Shown here piece by piece: positions 24,941 to 36,730 of a DNA stretch of 64,000 bases (within the stretch, counting starts at the first letter, position 1; each line of letters opens with the position of its first letter). The translations under genes and the position numbers were made by a program. The notes beneath the pieces were generated by a model. It was not told where the DNA came from, did not search any database, and worked only from the letters and a program-made list of their open reading frames with translations. This stretch comes from Meloidogyne chitwoodi (taxonomy: Eukaryota > Nematoda > Chromadorea > Rhabditida > Meloidogynidae), in NCBI GenBank assembly GCA_015183035.1, contig JACZZP010000009.1, positions 1,488,001-1,552,000 on the forward strand, written 5' to 3'.

Positions 24941-24948
24941 ATGATATG

Positions 24949-25284
24949 AAATAAAAAGTTATATTTTTTCTTGAATTTTTATTTTATTAAAAAAAAAAGA
25001 TTAATTTTGGCAATATTGCCAAAATGGTTTTTTGAGTAAAATAAGTATAAACTCTATTTTTAAAAAGTTGTTTTTTTTTGCATATTATGCATTAATTTTA
25101 CAAATTTTATTAAATTATAAAAAAATTAGAAATTAATAGATAATATTGGCCAACTCAAAAATCGACCTATTGAAATTCCCCTCAAAAATGTACATTTTAT
25201 AAAAGAATATTTCAAACGATTAATTTTTTCCAAAAATTATTTATTTATAGCATGAAAATTGACACGAGTACTGTTCTAAATAAA
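24949..25284. other. AT-rich spacer between two MITEs
   Basis: No gene or bounded repeat seen. Confidence 0.5.
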
Positions 25285-25292
25285 TATATTTT

Positions 25293-25731
25293 GGCAATCC
25301 TTCGGAATTGTGGTCCCTTCGAAGAAAAAATCTAAAAATTTTAGAAACTTGTTTTTAGGGGTAATTTGTGGCGGAGATCACGAATCTGAACTCAGATTTT
25401 GTTTAACACTTGATTTTATCAATGGTTTTTAGTTAATCATGTGGATGATTTACGATTTTTAATCGCTTGTAATTCGGTCCATATTCATTTCTATAAAACA
25501 TAAGTGGTACTATCCGATTCAGCTCAATGAGACGAATCGAATAGATGTCTTTTTTCCGCTGAAAAATTATTTTTTCAAAAAATCAAGTACTTGATTAAAA
25601 ATCATGGATAAAATCAGGTGATAGACAAAATCTGACCTCAGATTCGTGATCAGCGTCCCAAATTACTCCAAGAAACATGTTTTTAGAATTATTTAATTTT
25701 TTTGATGGGACCACAATTCCGAAGGATTGCC
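25293..25731. mobile_element. Inverted-repeat MITE, GGCAATCC ends
   Basis: A 439-bp element. The terminal inverted repeats begin GGCAATCCTTCGGAATTGTG and continue to GGTCCC. The perfect 8-bp flanking duplication is TATATTTT (25285-25292 and 25732-25739). The centre carries TATCCGATTCAGCTCAATGA then GACGAATCGAATAG, the same core motif as in the 4271 and 33541 elements. Non-coding. Confidence 0.88.
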
Positions 25732-25739
25732 TATATTTT

Positions 25740-26435
25740 AAAGTAACTGCGAACGTTTTTGGCCAAATAAAAATTTTTAAAAATTGTTGCTAAAAAAGAA
25801 ATTTTGATTATGTTTAGAAAAAAGGCCAAATCTCAATCAAAATAAAAGCAAAATCTTAGAAACTTTATTATATAAAGTAAATATGTTAAAAAAAGAATTA
25901 GGTAAATCCATTAAAAAATATAAAAGTTATGAATTTTTAAATATTTTAGAATTAGGTGACTAAAAACTAAAAGTAATTTAATTAATTATAACTCTAATCA
26001 TTTTATATAAATAAAATCAATTTTATTAAAAATAATCTTTTTTTTTCAGTAATTTGATTAACGAAAAGAAAAAAAAGAAAAGAAAATTATTTAAAATATT
26101 TTAATTTTTAAAATAATATATTTATATAAAATTATATATTCTCTTCTTTCTTTTTAAAAAATAAAATGACAAAAATGTGGCAGAGGCAAGAATAATAATA
26201 AAAAAAAATAAAATATAATAATGCAAAATGAGACTTAAAAAAATAAAGAAAATGATCGTATTGAGCAGTTGTTCTTTCTGCAAAAAACAAAACAAAAATA
26301 ATATTTAATAATAATATATTATTTTGGTTACCATAATATTTGAAGTAGTTTTAATTTTTAATTGAAAATTATTTAAAAAAAAGAGAAAGAAAATATGGGT
26401 TATTTTATTATATTTATTTATTTTTATTAAAAAAA
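25740..26435. other. Intergenic, AT-rich, no gene seen
   Basis: Low-complexity A/T sequence downstream of the small Cys-rich membrane-protein gene. Nothing else supported. Confidence 0.5.
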
Positions 26436-27413
26436 TCAACGTCCGTAGTAAGGCCAATATGCCTAAAAATAATTTAAAATAATTTAAAATAATTAATTTA
26501 AAAATATTTACATAAGGATTATAAGATAATGTAGCCATTTGTTGTTCTTTGCTAGGTTGTTGTTGTTCCATAACTACTCTTCTACTGTGTTTACTGGCTT
26601 TCTTTGAATGTAAACAAGATAAACAATTAGTAATACACATTGGCAATAAAAGTATTAAAATAACTAAAGAAGCAGCAATTATCTAAAAATTAATTATAAT
26701 TTAATAATAATTTAATTAAATAATAACCACAAAAATAGCAATTGTTGTCCATAATTGAAGACGAATACCACAAGTCAAATTACCTAAAAATTAATTTAAA
26801 TTATTTTAATTTCTTAATTATTTAACATTGTGAAGTATTTTTTCCAATAATTCTAGAGGGTGCGTTCACACAAGCTCCATAAGTGAATAAAGAAATATAA
26901 TAAAACTCCTAAAATTTTATTAAAAAAAAAGAAGATTTTTTTTAACCTTATCGCACTCCTCCTCACATTGATCTTTTCCAGTTTTGTTGTAAAAACTTTA
27001 AATTAAAATATAATTTTATTATTTATTTATTTTTTAATTAATAATTAATTTAAAAATTAAATTTAAAAAAAAAGTAAAAATATTTTTTAATAATTTTAAA
27101 TAAAAAATAATTAATTAATATATTTCTTTTAATTATTTCCGTTAAAAAAAATAAAAAAATAGGTTAAATATATAAATCATTTAAAAATAAATTATTTTCC
27201 AAACAAAAAAAGGTCATTTAAAAAGGATAAAAGAAGAAAAATCAGATAAATAAAAATAAATAAATTTAAATAATACCCTGAAGGACATCCTCCTCCTTCT
27301 GTTGTTATATCTTGAGAATTAACAAATGTTGTAAATATTTGAAAAATAATAATTAAAATAATTAAAAAAAAATTAAAATTTCGAAAAGTTTTTTTAAATA
27401 TTCTAATAGTCAT
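26436..27413 (-). CDS. Small Cys-rich single-pass membrane protein
   Basis: Five or more short exons give a complete small protein. A signal peptide, NFFLIILIIIFQIFTTFVNS, leads into a Cys-containing ectodomain: QDITTEGGGCPSG, then FYNKTGKDQCEEECDK, YGACVNAPSRIIGKNTSQC and NLTCGIR. A membrane segment follows, LWTTIAIFVVIIAASLVILI, then a Cys-rich juxtamembrane CITNCLSCLHSKK. The cytoplasmic tail is rich in Gln, Lys and Tyr and ends YWPYYGR. NKT and NTS are possible N-glycosylation sites. I do not recognise a family. The likely topology is type I, at the cell surface. The junction to the last exon (NPY then AYWPYYGR) is supported by good splice signals. Confidence 0.6.
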
Positions 27414-29465
27414 TTAATTAATTAATAATTAATTAATTAATTAATAACCCACAAATCTTCTTTAAAAAAATAATAATATTTAATTATATATTATTTAATT
27501 TTAATATAATAAAATTTAAAAAAGAATAAAAAAATAAAATAATCAAATAAATATTTAGAATATATATTATACCTTTAAATTAATTTAAAAATATTTAAAT
27601 AATTCAATTTCGTAAAATTAATAAATAAAAGTATTTATATATTTAATATTTATTTATTTTAAAATTGAAATTTAATTAAATTTATAAAATATTTTTTGTT
27701 TAATTTTGATAAAAAATAAACATTTTTTATAAATTGATTATTTAAAGTGTGTCTTTTTAATTATTAAAAAATAAAAAAAATATTTATTTTTTAATTATTC
27801 TTAAAAAGGTATTTTTATTTAATTTATAAGTTAATATTTATTTATTTAAAAGAACTAATAAATATATATTTTATTTTATTAGTAGAAATATTCTAAAAAA
27901 GGTGAAAAATATAATAAAAAGAAAAGGGTGCGTCAAGAAAAAAAGAGAATTTATAAATTACGCAAAAATGTATAAAATAAAAGAGTGGGGCAAAACATTA
28001 TTTTACTAAAATACTTTTTGAGTATATTTATTTATTATAATATTTATTTGTTTTAATTAATTTAAATTAAATTTAAAAAAAAGATTTATAAAATCGAAAA
28101 GTATTTTTCTCCTATTTTTCGATTTAATTCTCGGCTGGTTATGGGATGGACAAGCAAATAATAATAATAATAATATTTTAATATAACTAATAAGAGGAGA
28201 TAACTTGTTTTATCTCTTCTTTTTTATTTATTTTTATAAATAAAATGTGTATAAAATAAAAAGAAAAAAAAAGTAATTTTGTTAAGGCAATCAACCACTT
28301 CCCCTTTTCTTACTTTAATTATTATTTTTTACCTATCATCCTTCCCCGCTTATTTTTTTAAAGCGCAGATGAGAAAAGAAGGAAAAATCGCTACTATTTG
28401 AGCGATTCGCTAAATTAGCTAAAAAATAAATATTTTTAAATAATTTTTGAATTAATAAAATTTAGATATTATTATTTAATTGATAATATATTTATTAATT
28501 ATATTTAATTATTATATTTTAATTAATATATTTTTAATAATTCATTGGATAAATGTTTTAAAGAAGAAAATAATTTTTATAAAAAAATGATTAAAAATTA
28601 AAAAAAAAAATAAAAGGGGAAAGCGTAACGATAAATTTTTCCACGCATCATAGAATAAATAAATTAAATAAATAAATAAATAACTCTTTCCTTTCTTTTT
28701 CTTTTTTTTCAAACATTTTGTGGCCTTGTGTTTTAGGTAAAAGAAAAAATAAAGTGAAACTAAATTTTAAATAAAAAATTAGAAAATTAATTAAATTGCC
28801 AAATAATTAAAAAATAAGAAGCAACAAATAAATAAATATATTTTTAATATAAATAAATATGCGCAAAAAAATGACGGAAAGAAAAAAGTAGAAGAATAAA
28901 ATAAATATTTTGTGGTGTTTATTAACATTTCCACTTATTTATATATTTAATCGACGGAAACCACTCACTTAAATATATTTTTAGAAATAAAAAAAATTAA
29001 AAAGAGGGAAATAATTTGAGGGAAAAATCTTTTTTTTTTTGAATTAAAAAATAATATAAAAAGAGAGAAGAAAGAAGAAGAGAAATAAATTTATTTTTTA
29101 AAAAAAGGCCAATAAATATTTGTGCGCAAAATAAAATAATAAAAAAACTTTTAAAAAAAGAAAAGAAATATTTATTATAAATTAAAATAATTATTTAAAT
29201 ATATTTATTTATTAAAAATTAGAAAAAACCATTCCCACATTGAGTTAAATTAATTTAAATAATTAAATTAAATTAATTAATTAAATTAAATTAATTAATT
29301 AATTAATATATTCTTTTAATAATATTTTAATTAATTATTATCTTTATAATAATAATATTTAGAAGAAGATATATTTTTAAATGTTTAATTAAAATTGTTT
29401 TTATTTATTAAATTTTATAATTAATTTAAAAAATAATTAAAAATATAATAATAATATTATTTAAG
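27414..29465. other. Intergenic, extremely AT-rich
   Basis: Two kilobases of A/T runs and TTAAT-type simple sequence (for example 29240-29310). No gene, tRNA or bounded repeat could be supported. Confidence 0.5.
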
Positions 29466-30864
29466 TCAATATCCAGGTGCAGTTCGTGGTGGAGGACAGT
29501 GATTCTATTTGTAATTAAAAAAATATAATTAATTTATTTTAAAACTAACACATCCCCCATGTATTCCAGGTAATCCATTAGCTCCTTTAGAACCTTCTTT
29601 TCCAGGTCTTCCATTTTTGCCATTATTTCCTTTATTTCCTATTTGTCCACAAATTCCTGGTTGACCACTAAGGCCAGCAAAACCAGAATTACCTTTTAAT
29701 TAAATAATTAATTTTTTTTAATTAATTTTTACCAAGTAATCCCTGAGGACCAGGCAATCCTTGAATACCTGGTGGACCTGGAGGAACTGTAAAATAATAA
29801 TAATTATTTATTTATTTATTTTTAATAACCATTTATTTGAAAAAGTTCACCAGGTACTCCTGGTAATCCTGGCTAAAATTTTTTTAATTTTTATTAAATA
29901 TTTTCTTTATTAATTACCTTTCCACGTATTCCTAAAATTCCTTGAGGCCCTCTTTCTCCGATTGCTCCTCTTTGTCCTGATTGACCATTTAATCCATCCT
30001 GACCTTTTGGGCCAGATAACCCATAAATGCCTGGAGGTCCTGATGGACCAGGAGGGCCTGGAAGAGCTGATAAACATTCAAAACAAAAGTCAATTAATAA
30101 AGGAATATCATTTTGAGAATCTTCTCCAGGAAAACCATCAATTCCACGGTCACCATCTTTTCCTTTAAATATTTTTGATTAAAAAAATAAATTAATTAAA
30201 ATTACCTGGATATCCATCTTTGCCTGGCAGTCCTGGAGGACCAGGTTTACTATTTTCACAATTATTTGTATTTATTTTAAATTCATATGCTGGGTATGTT
30301 TGGGGGGAATTAGGCATTAAATAATTATTAATTGATGAAGAGGAATATTCAGCAGTCCTTTTTTGATTATTTATTGGTCTTTTTTTGTTTTTTAATTAAA
30401 AAATAAATTTAAATTAAAAAACTAAAACCTTTTTCTTAAAGAAGTTCCTTGATGTCTTCTTCTTAAAGAAGGTAAAATAAGTAACTCATTTTCTTTACCA
30501 ACAATTCCACTTCCTTTATTTGATTGTTTTTGACGTTTATAACGAAATAAAAATAAATTATTATTATTTTGTTTTTCTTCTTCTGAGGTAATAAATGTAA
30601 ATTTTTTAATTAATATTTCAGTTTGTTCTGAACAATAATCTAATTCAATCTTTTTTAATTAAATATTTTATATTTTAATTATTAATTTAATTTAAAAACT
30701 TGTAATTTTATTTGAATATATTGAATATAACTAAATAATAAAGGAATAATAAGAATAGCATTAAATATACAAATAATTGAAATAATTATTGAAATAAATG
30801 TTAAAAGTCTAATTTTAGAATAATTAAATAATTTATTATTATTATTTGTTTTTATTATAACCAT
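29466..30864 (-). CDS. Nematode cuticle collagen
   Basis: Extracellular structural protein of the cuticle. The N-terminus carries a membrane anchor, LLTFISIIISIICIFNAILI, followed by a non-collagenous region. A subtilisin-like cleavage motif, FRYKRQKQ, lies near 30540. Gly-X-Y blocks follow (KPGPPGLPGKDGYPG and others), split by short introns and interrupted by short non-triplet breaks, one with Cys residues near 30070. The C-terminus HCPPPRTAPGY is shared by many C. elegans cuticle collagens. The tandem Cys residues around the Gly-X-Y blocks fit the usual trimer-linking pattern. Complete; no breaks seen. Confidence 0.9.
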
Positions 30865-31900
30865 TATTAATTAAATATTATTTAATATTTTAAAATATAA
30901 ATAAATATTTATTTATTTATTTATTGATATTCTCAGCAGGAGGATAAAAGCTAAATATATTATAATATAACTAAATGTATTTAATTGAAGAAAATATAAT
31001 ATTTTTAAATAAAAAAGAAAATATATTTATTTATTTAATTATTAAAATTTTAGAATAAATAAAAAAATAGAAAATAAATTCAAATACTTTTTTATAAATT
31101 TATATTAATAAAAATAAAATATAAAAAACTTTTTTTATTAGCTTAAACTAATTATATATGAGATGAACTAATAAATAAAATAAAAAGAGCCCTTCAATTG
31201 AACAACCAATTTTATTTAATTATTTATTTATTAATATATTATTATTTTAATTATTTTACAAATAAATTAAATTATATAATAATATTTATTTATATATATT
31301 CTTACCTTTTAAAAATATTAATTAAATAAAAAATAATTATTTATTTTTATTTTATTTAAATTAAATATAATTATTATTTTATTTATATTATTTAACTAAA
31401 ATATTAATAAATATATTTAGATTTTAATAAATTTATCTAACTAATGTTTTTAAATTATTTTTTATAAATAATAATTTTATATTATTCTCTAGTTAAAATT
31501 AACTTTAATATTTTACTCTTTTTTTTAAATTTAATTTAATTTTCGCCTATAAGAGAAAAATAGGTCGTTTTTTTGAATAACTTTTTAAATTTTGATTTTT
31601 TTATAAAAAGTTATATCCATTCGATAGCTTTTTGAAAGGGCTATCGAATGTATATAATTGTTTTTTGAAAAAGTCGAAAAATGTCGAAAAAATGTAAAAA
31701 ACGTGTTTTTTAAAGAGAAAAAGGGGCAGTAGCTGCGGTTTTTAACCACAACTTTTTTTGGTTAAAGGTACAGAGTTGGTCCCAGCGGTAGGGCACACCT
31801 TCAGACTTTGGGCTATCGAATGGTAAAAAATTGTTTGGATCGGATAAAGATAAAAGGTAGATGTCCTCTCCAAGGGAATTTTAAAATTGAGATTTATGAG
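30865..31900. other. Intergenic, AT-rich with a small repeat
   Basis: Mostly low-complexity A/T. From about 31,540 the sequence becomes repeat-like. ATTCGATAGC and GCTATCGAAT form a short hairpin near 31620-31650, and GGGCTATCGAATG recurs at 31810. No gene seen. Confidence 0.45.
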
Positions 31901-31944
31901 ATGGAGGCAAAGAAAAAGAACTTTTATTTTAAATTGGATAAGAT

Positions 31945-32015
31945 GAGTTGTGGTGTAGTGGTAGTGTGCGGGATTTTCTAATTTGAATGAGGGTTCGAAA
32001 TCGAAGGTCGAATAT
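31945..32015 (+). repeat. tRNA-like sequence, SINE candidate
   Basis: An A-box match, TGGTGTAGTGGTAGTG, is followed about 35 bp later by GGTTCGAAATC, close to the B-box consensus. The acceptor stem cannot be paired, so this is not a functional tRNA. It is most likely a tRNA-derived SINE or tRNA pseudogene. Confidence 0.5.
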
Positions 32016-32144
32016 ATTTTTTAAAAATGCTTCAAAAAAGGCCATCTATTCGCAAGATATTTTCTAGAATTATTTAGTGTTACAAGCGCGAAGCGGTTTC
32101 TATACACTTCAGTCGCGAAGCGTCTATTCGTAAAAAGTAAGTTC

Positions 32145-33165
32145 TCGTGGGGCGACACTTGCGGACAGGATTTTTGCGGACCCGACATGTGCGGACGACA
32201 AATGCGGACCCACTCAATAGTGGAAAAAATTATAGTTAAATTACACAACATTAGGTTGTGTAAACATAATAAAAAACATGTGTTTCAATTATTAATATTT
32301 TACCATATGCCTTATTCAAGGAATAATGAGGGCTCCCGGATCCCGGAAAAGGTGTTAGTGGAAAATCTGAGCGTCAGTGGAAAATCCGTCAGTACTACAA
32401 TACAAAAATACATAAAAATACACATACATAATAAGTAATTTTTTTTTTGTTTTTTCATGTTTTAAGAATAAGGTACTTGTGTTTTATCCCACTTACTTTT
32501 TGAAGACACTTATTCGAACAGACAAGGATATCTTACACAAGTACCTGAATAAATTTAAGGCTCATAAAAGTTCTGAAGGATGAGAAGCAGATTTAAGAGG
32601 ATAAACTTCACAATACGACTTGATCCAACGTTAGGCCTTAGAGGCAAAGAGCGTAAAAAACATATTGAAAACTGTTATGTCCGTATACTTGAGAAAGTAT
32701 ATGAATGAATGAAAAATGACTATCAGAGGATTGGATGGTGGCACAGTCGGTTGTGCTCTGGTTTGGGCTCATTCCACGATGGTTCGATTCCATCTCCCAT
32801 CCACACGTTTTTCCGCAACACACGAACACAATAAAAACGATAGAGCAATTAAGGAACTTGTGACAAACTTCGATCTATTTGATTTTTCAACAGAAGAACA
32901 ATATCTACAAAATTTAAGATCGATACAATATCGTTTGATGAAAAATGGTTTTGATAATTGAGACGAATAATTCATACTTTAAAAATTATTATTGACCTTT
33001 GAAAAAGGCATTTCCTGATAAAGAATAAAAAATTTTATTATTATTTTATTTATTTTTCAAAATTATTTGTTAATTTTTTTAATGCCATTGGTCCGCAAAT
33101 GTCGGGTCCGCATATGTCGTCCGCAAATTTCGGGTCTGCAAATGTCGCAAATGTCGGGTAGCCCT
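32145..33165. mobile_element. Inverted-repeat element with TGCGGAC(C) subterminal repeats
   Basis: The left block (32150-32212) holds CGACACTTGCGGAC, TTTTTGCGGACCCGACATGT and GCGGACGACAAATGCGGACC. The right block (33088-33165) holds the same words on the opposite strand (GGTCCGCAAATGTCGGGTCC and so on). This is the design of a MITE with iterated subterminal repeats. Exact ends and target duplication could not be fixed. The interior contains a smaller inverted pair (AGGTACTTGTGT near 32473, ACACAAGTACCT near 32536) and a tRNA-like segment. Confidence 0.55.
32731..32804 (+). repeat. tRNA-derived SINE head, degenerate tRNA fold
   Basis: A near-complete tRNA outline. The 5' strand TGGATGG (32732-32738) pairs perfectly with CCATCCA (32797-32803). 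The D arm is GCAC-AGTCGGTT-GTGC (32741-32756). The T arm is GATGG-TTCGATT-CCATC (32778-32794). The anticodon stem does not pair, and two extra bases separate the T arm from the acceptor. A non-tRNA tail continues to about 33,000. This fits a SINE better than a working tRNA. Confidence 0.6.
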
Positions 33166-33540
33166 CCAATCTTTGTATTTATTCCACTAGTTACTTAATT
33201 AAAATTAAAAAAAAATTAATTTTTATAAAATTTATTTAATTAAAAAATTATTTTTTAGAAAAAGCTAAACTAAAATAAATAATAATTTTCTAAAAATAAA
33301 ATGCTAAAGTTAATTTTAATCTAAGACTTTTTTAATTTAATATGTCATGAATATTTAAAAATAAATTTTTAAACAAATGAGTAAATAAATTATTATCTTT
33401 TTTTTTAAATTTTAAATTAATTTTTAAATTAAATGCCAACATTTTATTAATATAAATTCAAATTAATTTTACAAATATACAAATAAATATTTATTTTAAT
33501 TAATTTAAGGATGAATGAGGAGTTGGTTTAGCATGTCAAT

Positions 33541-34661
33541 TAGAGATCGGACTGGATCTGGATCCAGACCTGGATTTTTCCTGGATCCAGAGTCCAGATC
33601 CAGGCATTTTTTAGGAATTCTGGATTTTTTCTTGACCTGGATTTTTCCTGGACTCCAGGTCCAGACTCTGGTCCAGGTCGATAAATTAAATCAAGAGTCC
33701 AGATCCAGGTCCAGAGACATTTTTTACCTGGATTTCCTGGAGTAAATTTTGTTCAAAAGTTAAAATGGAAATTGAAAATTAAGAGGAAAATGAAAGATTT
33801 ATCTATAATTAAATTGTTTTTTCTTCTAAAACGAGTATGGTTGGGTGGGTAGTGCGTTAGTCTAGGAGCTTACCTTGACGTTGGTTCGACTCCTATGTTA
33901 TTTACGATATATCTTTAGGACATTAATTATTGTTGAATTGTTTTTTATTTATTTTTCTTTCGTTTTAAAAAATTTTAACTCTATTATAAAAATATAATTT
34001 CTATATTTTTGATTGCAACAATAAAAATGACGAATTTTTGCAAATTATGTTGCATTAATTTTTCAAAATTTTCGTCCGCGTAGATAAAAAAGTCTAATTT
34101 TTGGCAATAGAGGTTTAAAAAATTTTGAAATTTTTCGCCTGCGGCGCTAAAAATGGAAATTTGTTTGTATTAGTGAAGTAAAAAATTTTCACTAATGGCA
34201 TTAAAAAAGGAATTTTTAGCAATAGAAGTATAAACTTTTAGAAATTAGGGTTCATACGGTTTACGGTGTTAAATTATGGTTACAGATAACGAATACAGTA
34301 CATTTCTCTTACGGTGAATCCCAATCGAATGATACCCTCTCTGGGGCGGAAATTCTATAAATTTTTCCCATTTTCAGAGGCCTATATCTAGGTTCATAGA
34401 CTTAATCGCATCAAAAGAGTGATACCATTCGACTCAGCTCATCGAAATGAATCGAATAGTAATATTTTAATGCTAAATATTCATTTTTACACATATTTAA
34501 AAAAAAATCCAGATCCAGGTCTGGATCCAGGTAAAAAAAAACCTGGATTTTTTCTGGACCTGGATTTTTCCTGGACTCCAGGTCCAGAGTCTGGTCCAGG
34601 TCAATAAATAAAATCCAGATCCAGAATCCAGATCAAGGATTTTTCAAAATTCCTATCTCTA
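33541..34661. mobile_element. hAT-like non-autonomous element
   Basis: An 1121-bp element with ends TAGAGATCGGACTGG at the left and CAAAATTCCTATCTCTA at the right, and a perfect 8-bp duplication, ATGTCAAT (33533-33540 and 34662-34669). Both flanks inside the element are packed with CCTGGATCCAG / CCAGATCCAGG-type repeats in both orientations. The interior carries a tRNA-like segment (33838-33895) and, near 34420, the GATACCATTCGACTCAGCTC core found in two Merlin-like MITEs. No transposase. It appears to have inserted into the exon of a Cys-rich gene. Confidence 0.82.
33838..33897 (+). repeat. tRNA-like sequence inside the hAT-like element
   Basis: TGGGTGGGTAGTGCGTTAGT resembles an A-box region, and GGTTCGACTCC is a good B box 35-40 bp later. 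Stems are incomplete. Probably a SINE or captured tRNA relic. Confidence 0.45.
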
Positions 34662-34806
34662 ATGTCAATATAAAGAAAATTATATAAATACTTATACTTG
34701 TGAAACTTGTGATGTTAAAGGTGCAAAATGTAAAGGGTTTGGATGGACTGCTGGATATAATTGTTGTACAAGATCATGTGACAAAGATGCTAAGAAATGT
34801 CTTTAA
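34662..34806 (+). pseudogene. Cys-rich peptide exon cut by a transposon
   Basis: Open frame from the target-duplication edge to a TAA at 34804-34806: CQYKENYINTY, TCETCDVKGAKCKGFGWTAG, YNCCTRSCDKDAKKCL. The Cys order C-x2-C-x6-C, CC, C, C resembles small disulfide-rich secreted peptides. If the element at 33541-34661 is removed, the sequence before it reads GGTTTAG/CA, a splice acceptor in frame with this exon. I therefore infer that the transposon landed inside the exon. No signal-peptide exon was found upstream. Function unknown; likely no longer expressed intact. Confidence 0.42.
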
Positions 34807-35412
34807 TAACTAATTAATTATTTTAAAATTCTTTTCTTTCTTTCTAAAGGTTTAAAAATATTTTTAAAAAATTGGGTAATTAATTTATAAATTATTTTCT
34901 TTTTCTATAATACTATTCTTTAAATTTAATAAAATAAAAACAATATGTTCAATTAATATAATTTATTTAAAATTAATTTATAAAATATAATATATATTTA
35001 TTTTAATTTTTATAAAAAATTAAAAAAAAATTTTAATAATAAAAAGTCCAAATTTAGTTAAATAATTTAAATTAATTCAAAAATAATTATTATTGAAAAA
35101 AATAATTTGTAAAAAAGTTAATAAAAATATTCTAACTCCAATAAAATATATAAAAAAACTTTCTATAAAACTTATGAAGCCTAAAAATGTACAAATAGAG
35201 TATGATGTATGAGGGAAAAAATAGACGGTATGAGCAACTTTTTTTGATGATATGAAGTATGAGTATGAACAAAATCGAAAATTCCAAGCACTGGATATAA
35301 GGTTCTCCAGAAACCGACAACTTATAGTAATAATCTTTATATTATTTCTGGAGTTTTGTCGCATCTCCCACTGCCATTCAAAACGGGATCAACCAAATCA
35401 TCGAAACCCTAT
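34807..35412. other. AT-rich spacer with a partial duplication
   Basis: Mostly A/T. At 35,320-35,360 it repeats part of the kinase-relic tail at 35,570-35,610 (AATAATCTTTATATTATTTC plus flanks). No other feature supported. Confidence 0.45.
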
Positions 35413-36720
35413 TCACTTTTTCAATATAAATTTCATTTTACTACAATTATAATACAAATAACTAGTTACGACACAATACAAAAAGGAAATGTGATAGCAC
35501 TCAGTGTTCTGACTGTCCTTTTTTCGGTCATCAAAATTACCTGACCAGAGCCCGGTCAGGAGAACACTGATAGCAATAATCTTTATATTATTTCTTGGCA
35601 TCTTCTGAAGGTTTCTTGTAGCTTCTGGAGGTTTGGCCGTCATCTCCTTTTCTGCCGCTCCCTCCTGCTGCTTTGCTTTGATCGCATCTATATTGAATTT
35701 TTTGTCAGGTGGCATATTTTCAATGGTGTCATCGTAATCAACTTTGCTCCCATCTTCTTCGTCTGAAACAGCCAATGTAGTGAAGAGACTGACATCTGTC
35801 TGCGCAGTTTCGGATTTTACCTGAAAATTATTCAAATTTATAAGTCACACAAACATCTCTGAAAAACTTGCCTCCGTATCACCCAGTTACATCGACATTC
35901 TTAACACGAGACTGACGACCGGCACGCTGCCATTCAAAACTATTGCTGCTTTCTGGGTCCGCTTGCAAATCTTCAGTAAGCCACTGAATGAGAGAACCGT
36001 ATTTGGGCTCATCAGCAAATCCAAATGGGCGCAAATTCTCCCTGATACGAGAGAAGGAAGGCGGACAATCCTAATATTACAAAATTTGTTTGATAAAAAA
36101 GGACAATTTACCTCAAGCAACTCGGCGCTAGTAATGATCTCCTTATTTTCCTGGCATTCCTTTGGTTTGATTCCAGTCCAAGGCAACTTCCGCTTTCGGC
36201 ATTCAATCAATGTATACTACAAAAAAATTTTATATTCAAAAAAAGTATTACACAACAAAACACTTCAAAATCATCCACTTGACCTTGGTCCATGACTTTT
36301 GCGCGTTTAACGAACAGTAGCGATAGGTCCCACGGAACTGGATCTGAAAGAATAAGCGAAGATAAAGAAATTTTTGACGAAATGTTTCATTTTCACCTTC
36401 TTGCGACGCGGTCTCAGCATTAATTTGTCCTCGTCTGTGTAAATGAAGCGCGCTAACCCAAAGTCAAAGTTGAGATCTGGCCGCTTGTGGCCTGCAGCGA
36501 TATTTGCTGGTTTCACATCGCGATGAATGAATCCACTTTATGGAGACTGCAGAAGGCCTTAAAGTATAATAATTATTATTTGACACTTATTTACTAAAAT
36601 TTTCTTACTCAAATAAATTGAATACCAATCCGAAGAGTGGTGACGGCTGAAAACCTGCACTTTGGCTGCATCCGGAGGAGATCATCTATCGGTTTTCCAA
36701 GCAACATTGCTCCTAGAACG
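35413..36720 (-). pseudogene. Broken casein-kinase-1 / TTBK-like kinase
   Basis: Parts of a nematode-type CK1/TTBK-like kinase in order. LLGKPIDDLLRMQPKCRFSA and TTLRIGIQF lie near 36,620-36,710, then HRDVKPANI and FDFGLARFIY (36,440-36,530). FRGTYRYCSLNA comes next, then RKLPWTGIKPKECQENKEII and GFADEPKYGSLIQWLTEDLQ (35,970-36,040). An acidic tail, DEEDGSKVDYDDTIENMPPD, follows. Lesions: a TGA at the end of the RIGIQF exon; a 1-bp loss just before HRD (GTGGATTCATTCATCGC should encode VGFIHR); and another frame slip between SLNA and VDDFEV. The N-lobe is missing; the minisatellite at 36,731 lies in its place. A 69-bp palindrome-ended insert (TCAGTGTTCT ends) is at 35,501-35,570. Probably dead, although sequence error at the single-base lesions is possible. 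Confidence 0.72.
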
Positions 36721-36730
36721 TCAGCTCATA

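Noticed and set aside
32021..32251. Minus-strand frame of 76 codons
   Set aside because: It crosses the TGCGGAC repeat block of a mobile element and has no recognisable domain or splice context.
32731..32804. Functional tRNA gene
   Set aside because: The anticodon stem does not pair and two extra bases lie between the T arm and acceptor stem.
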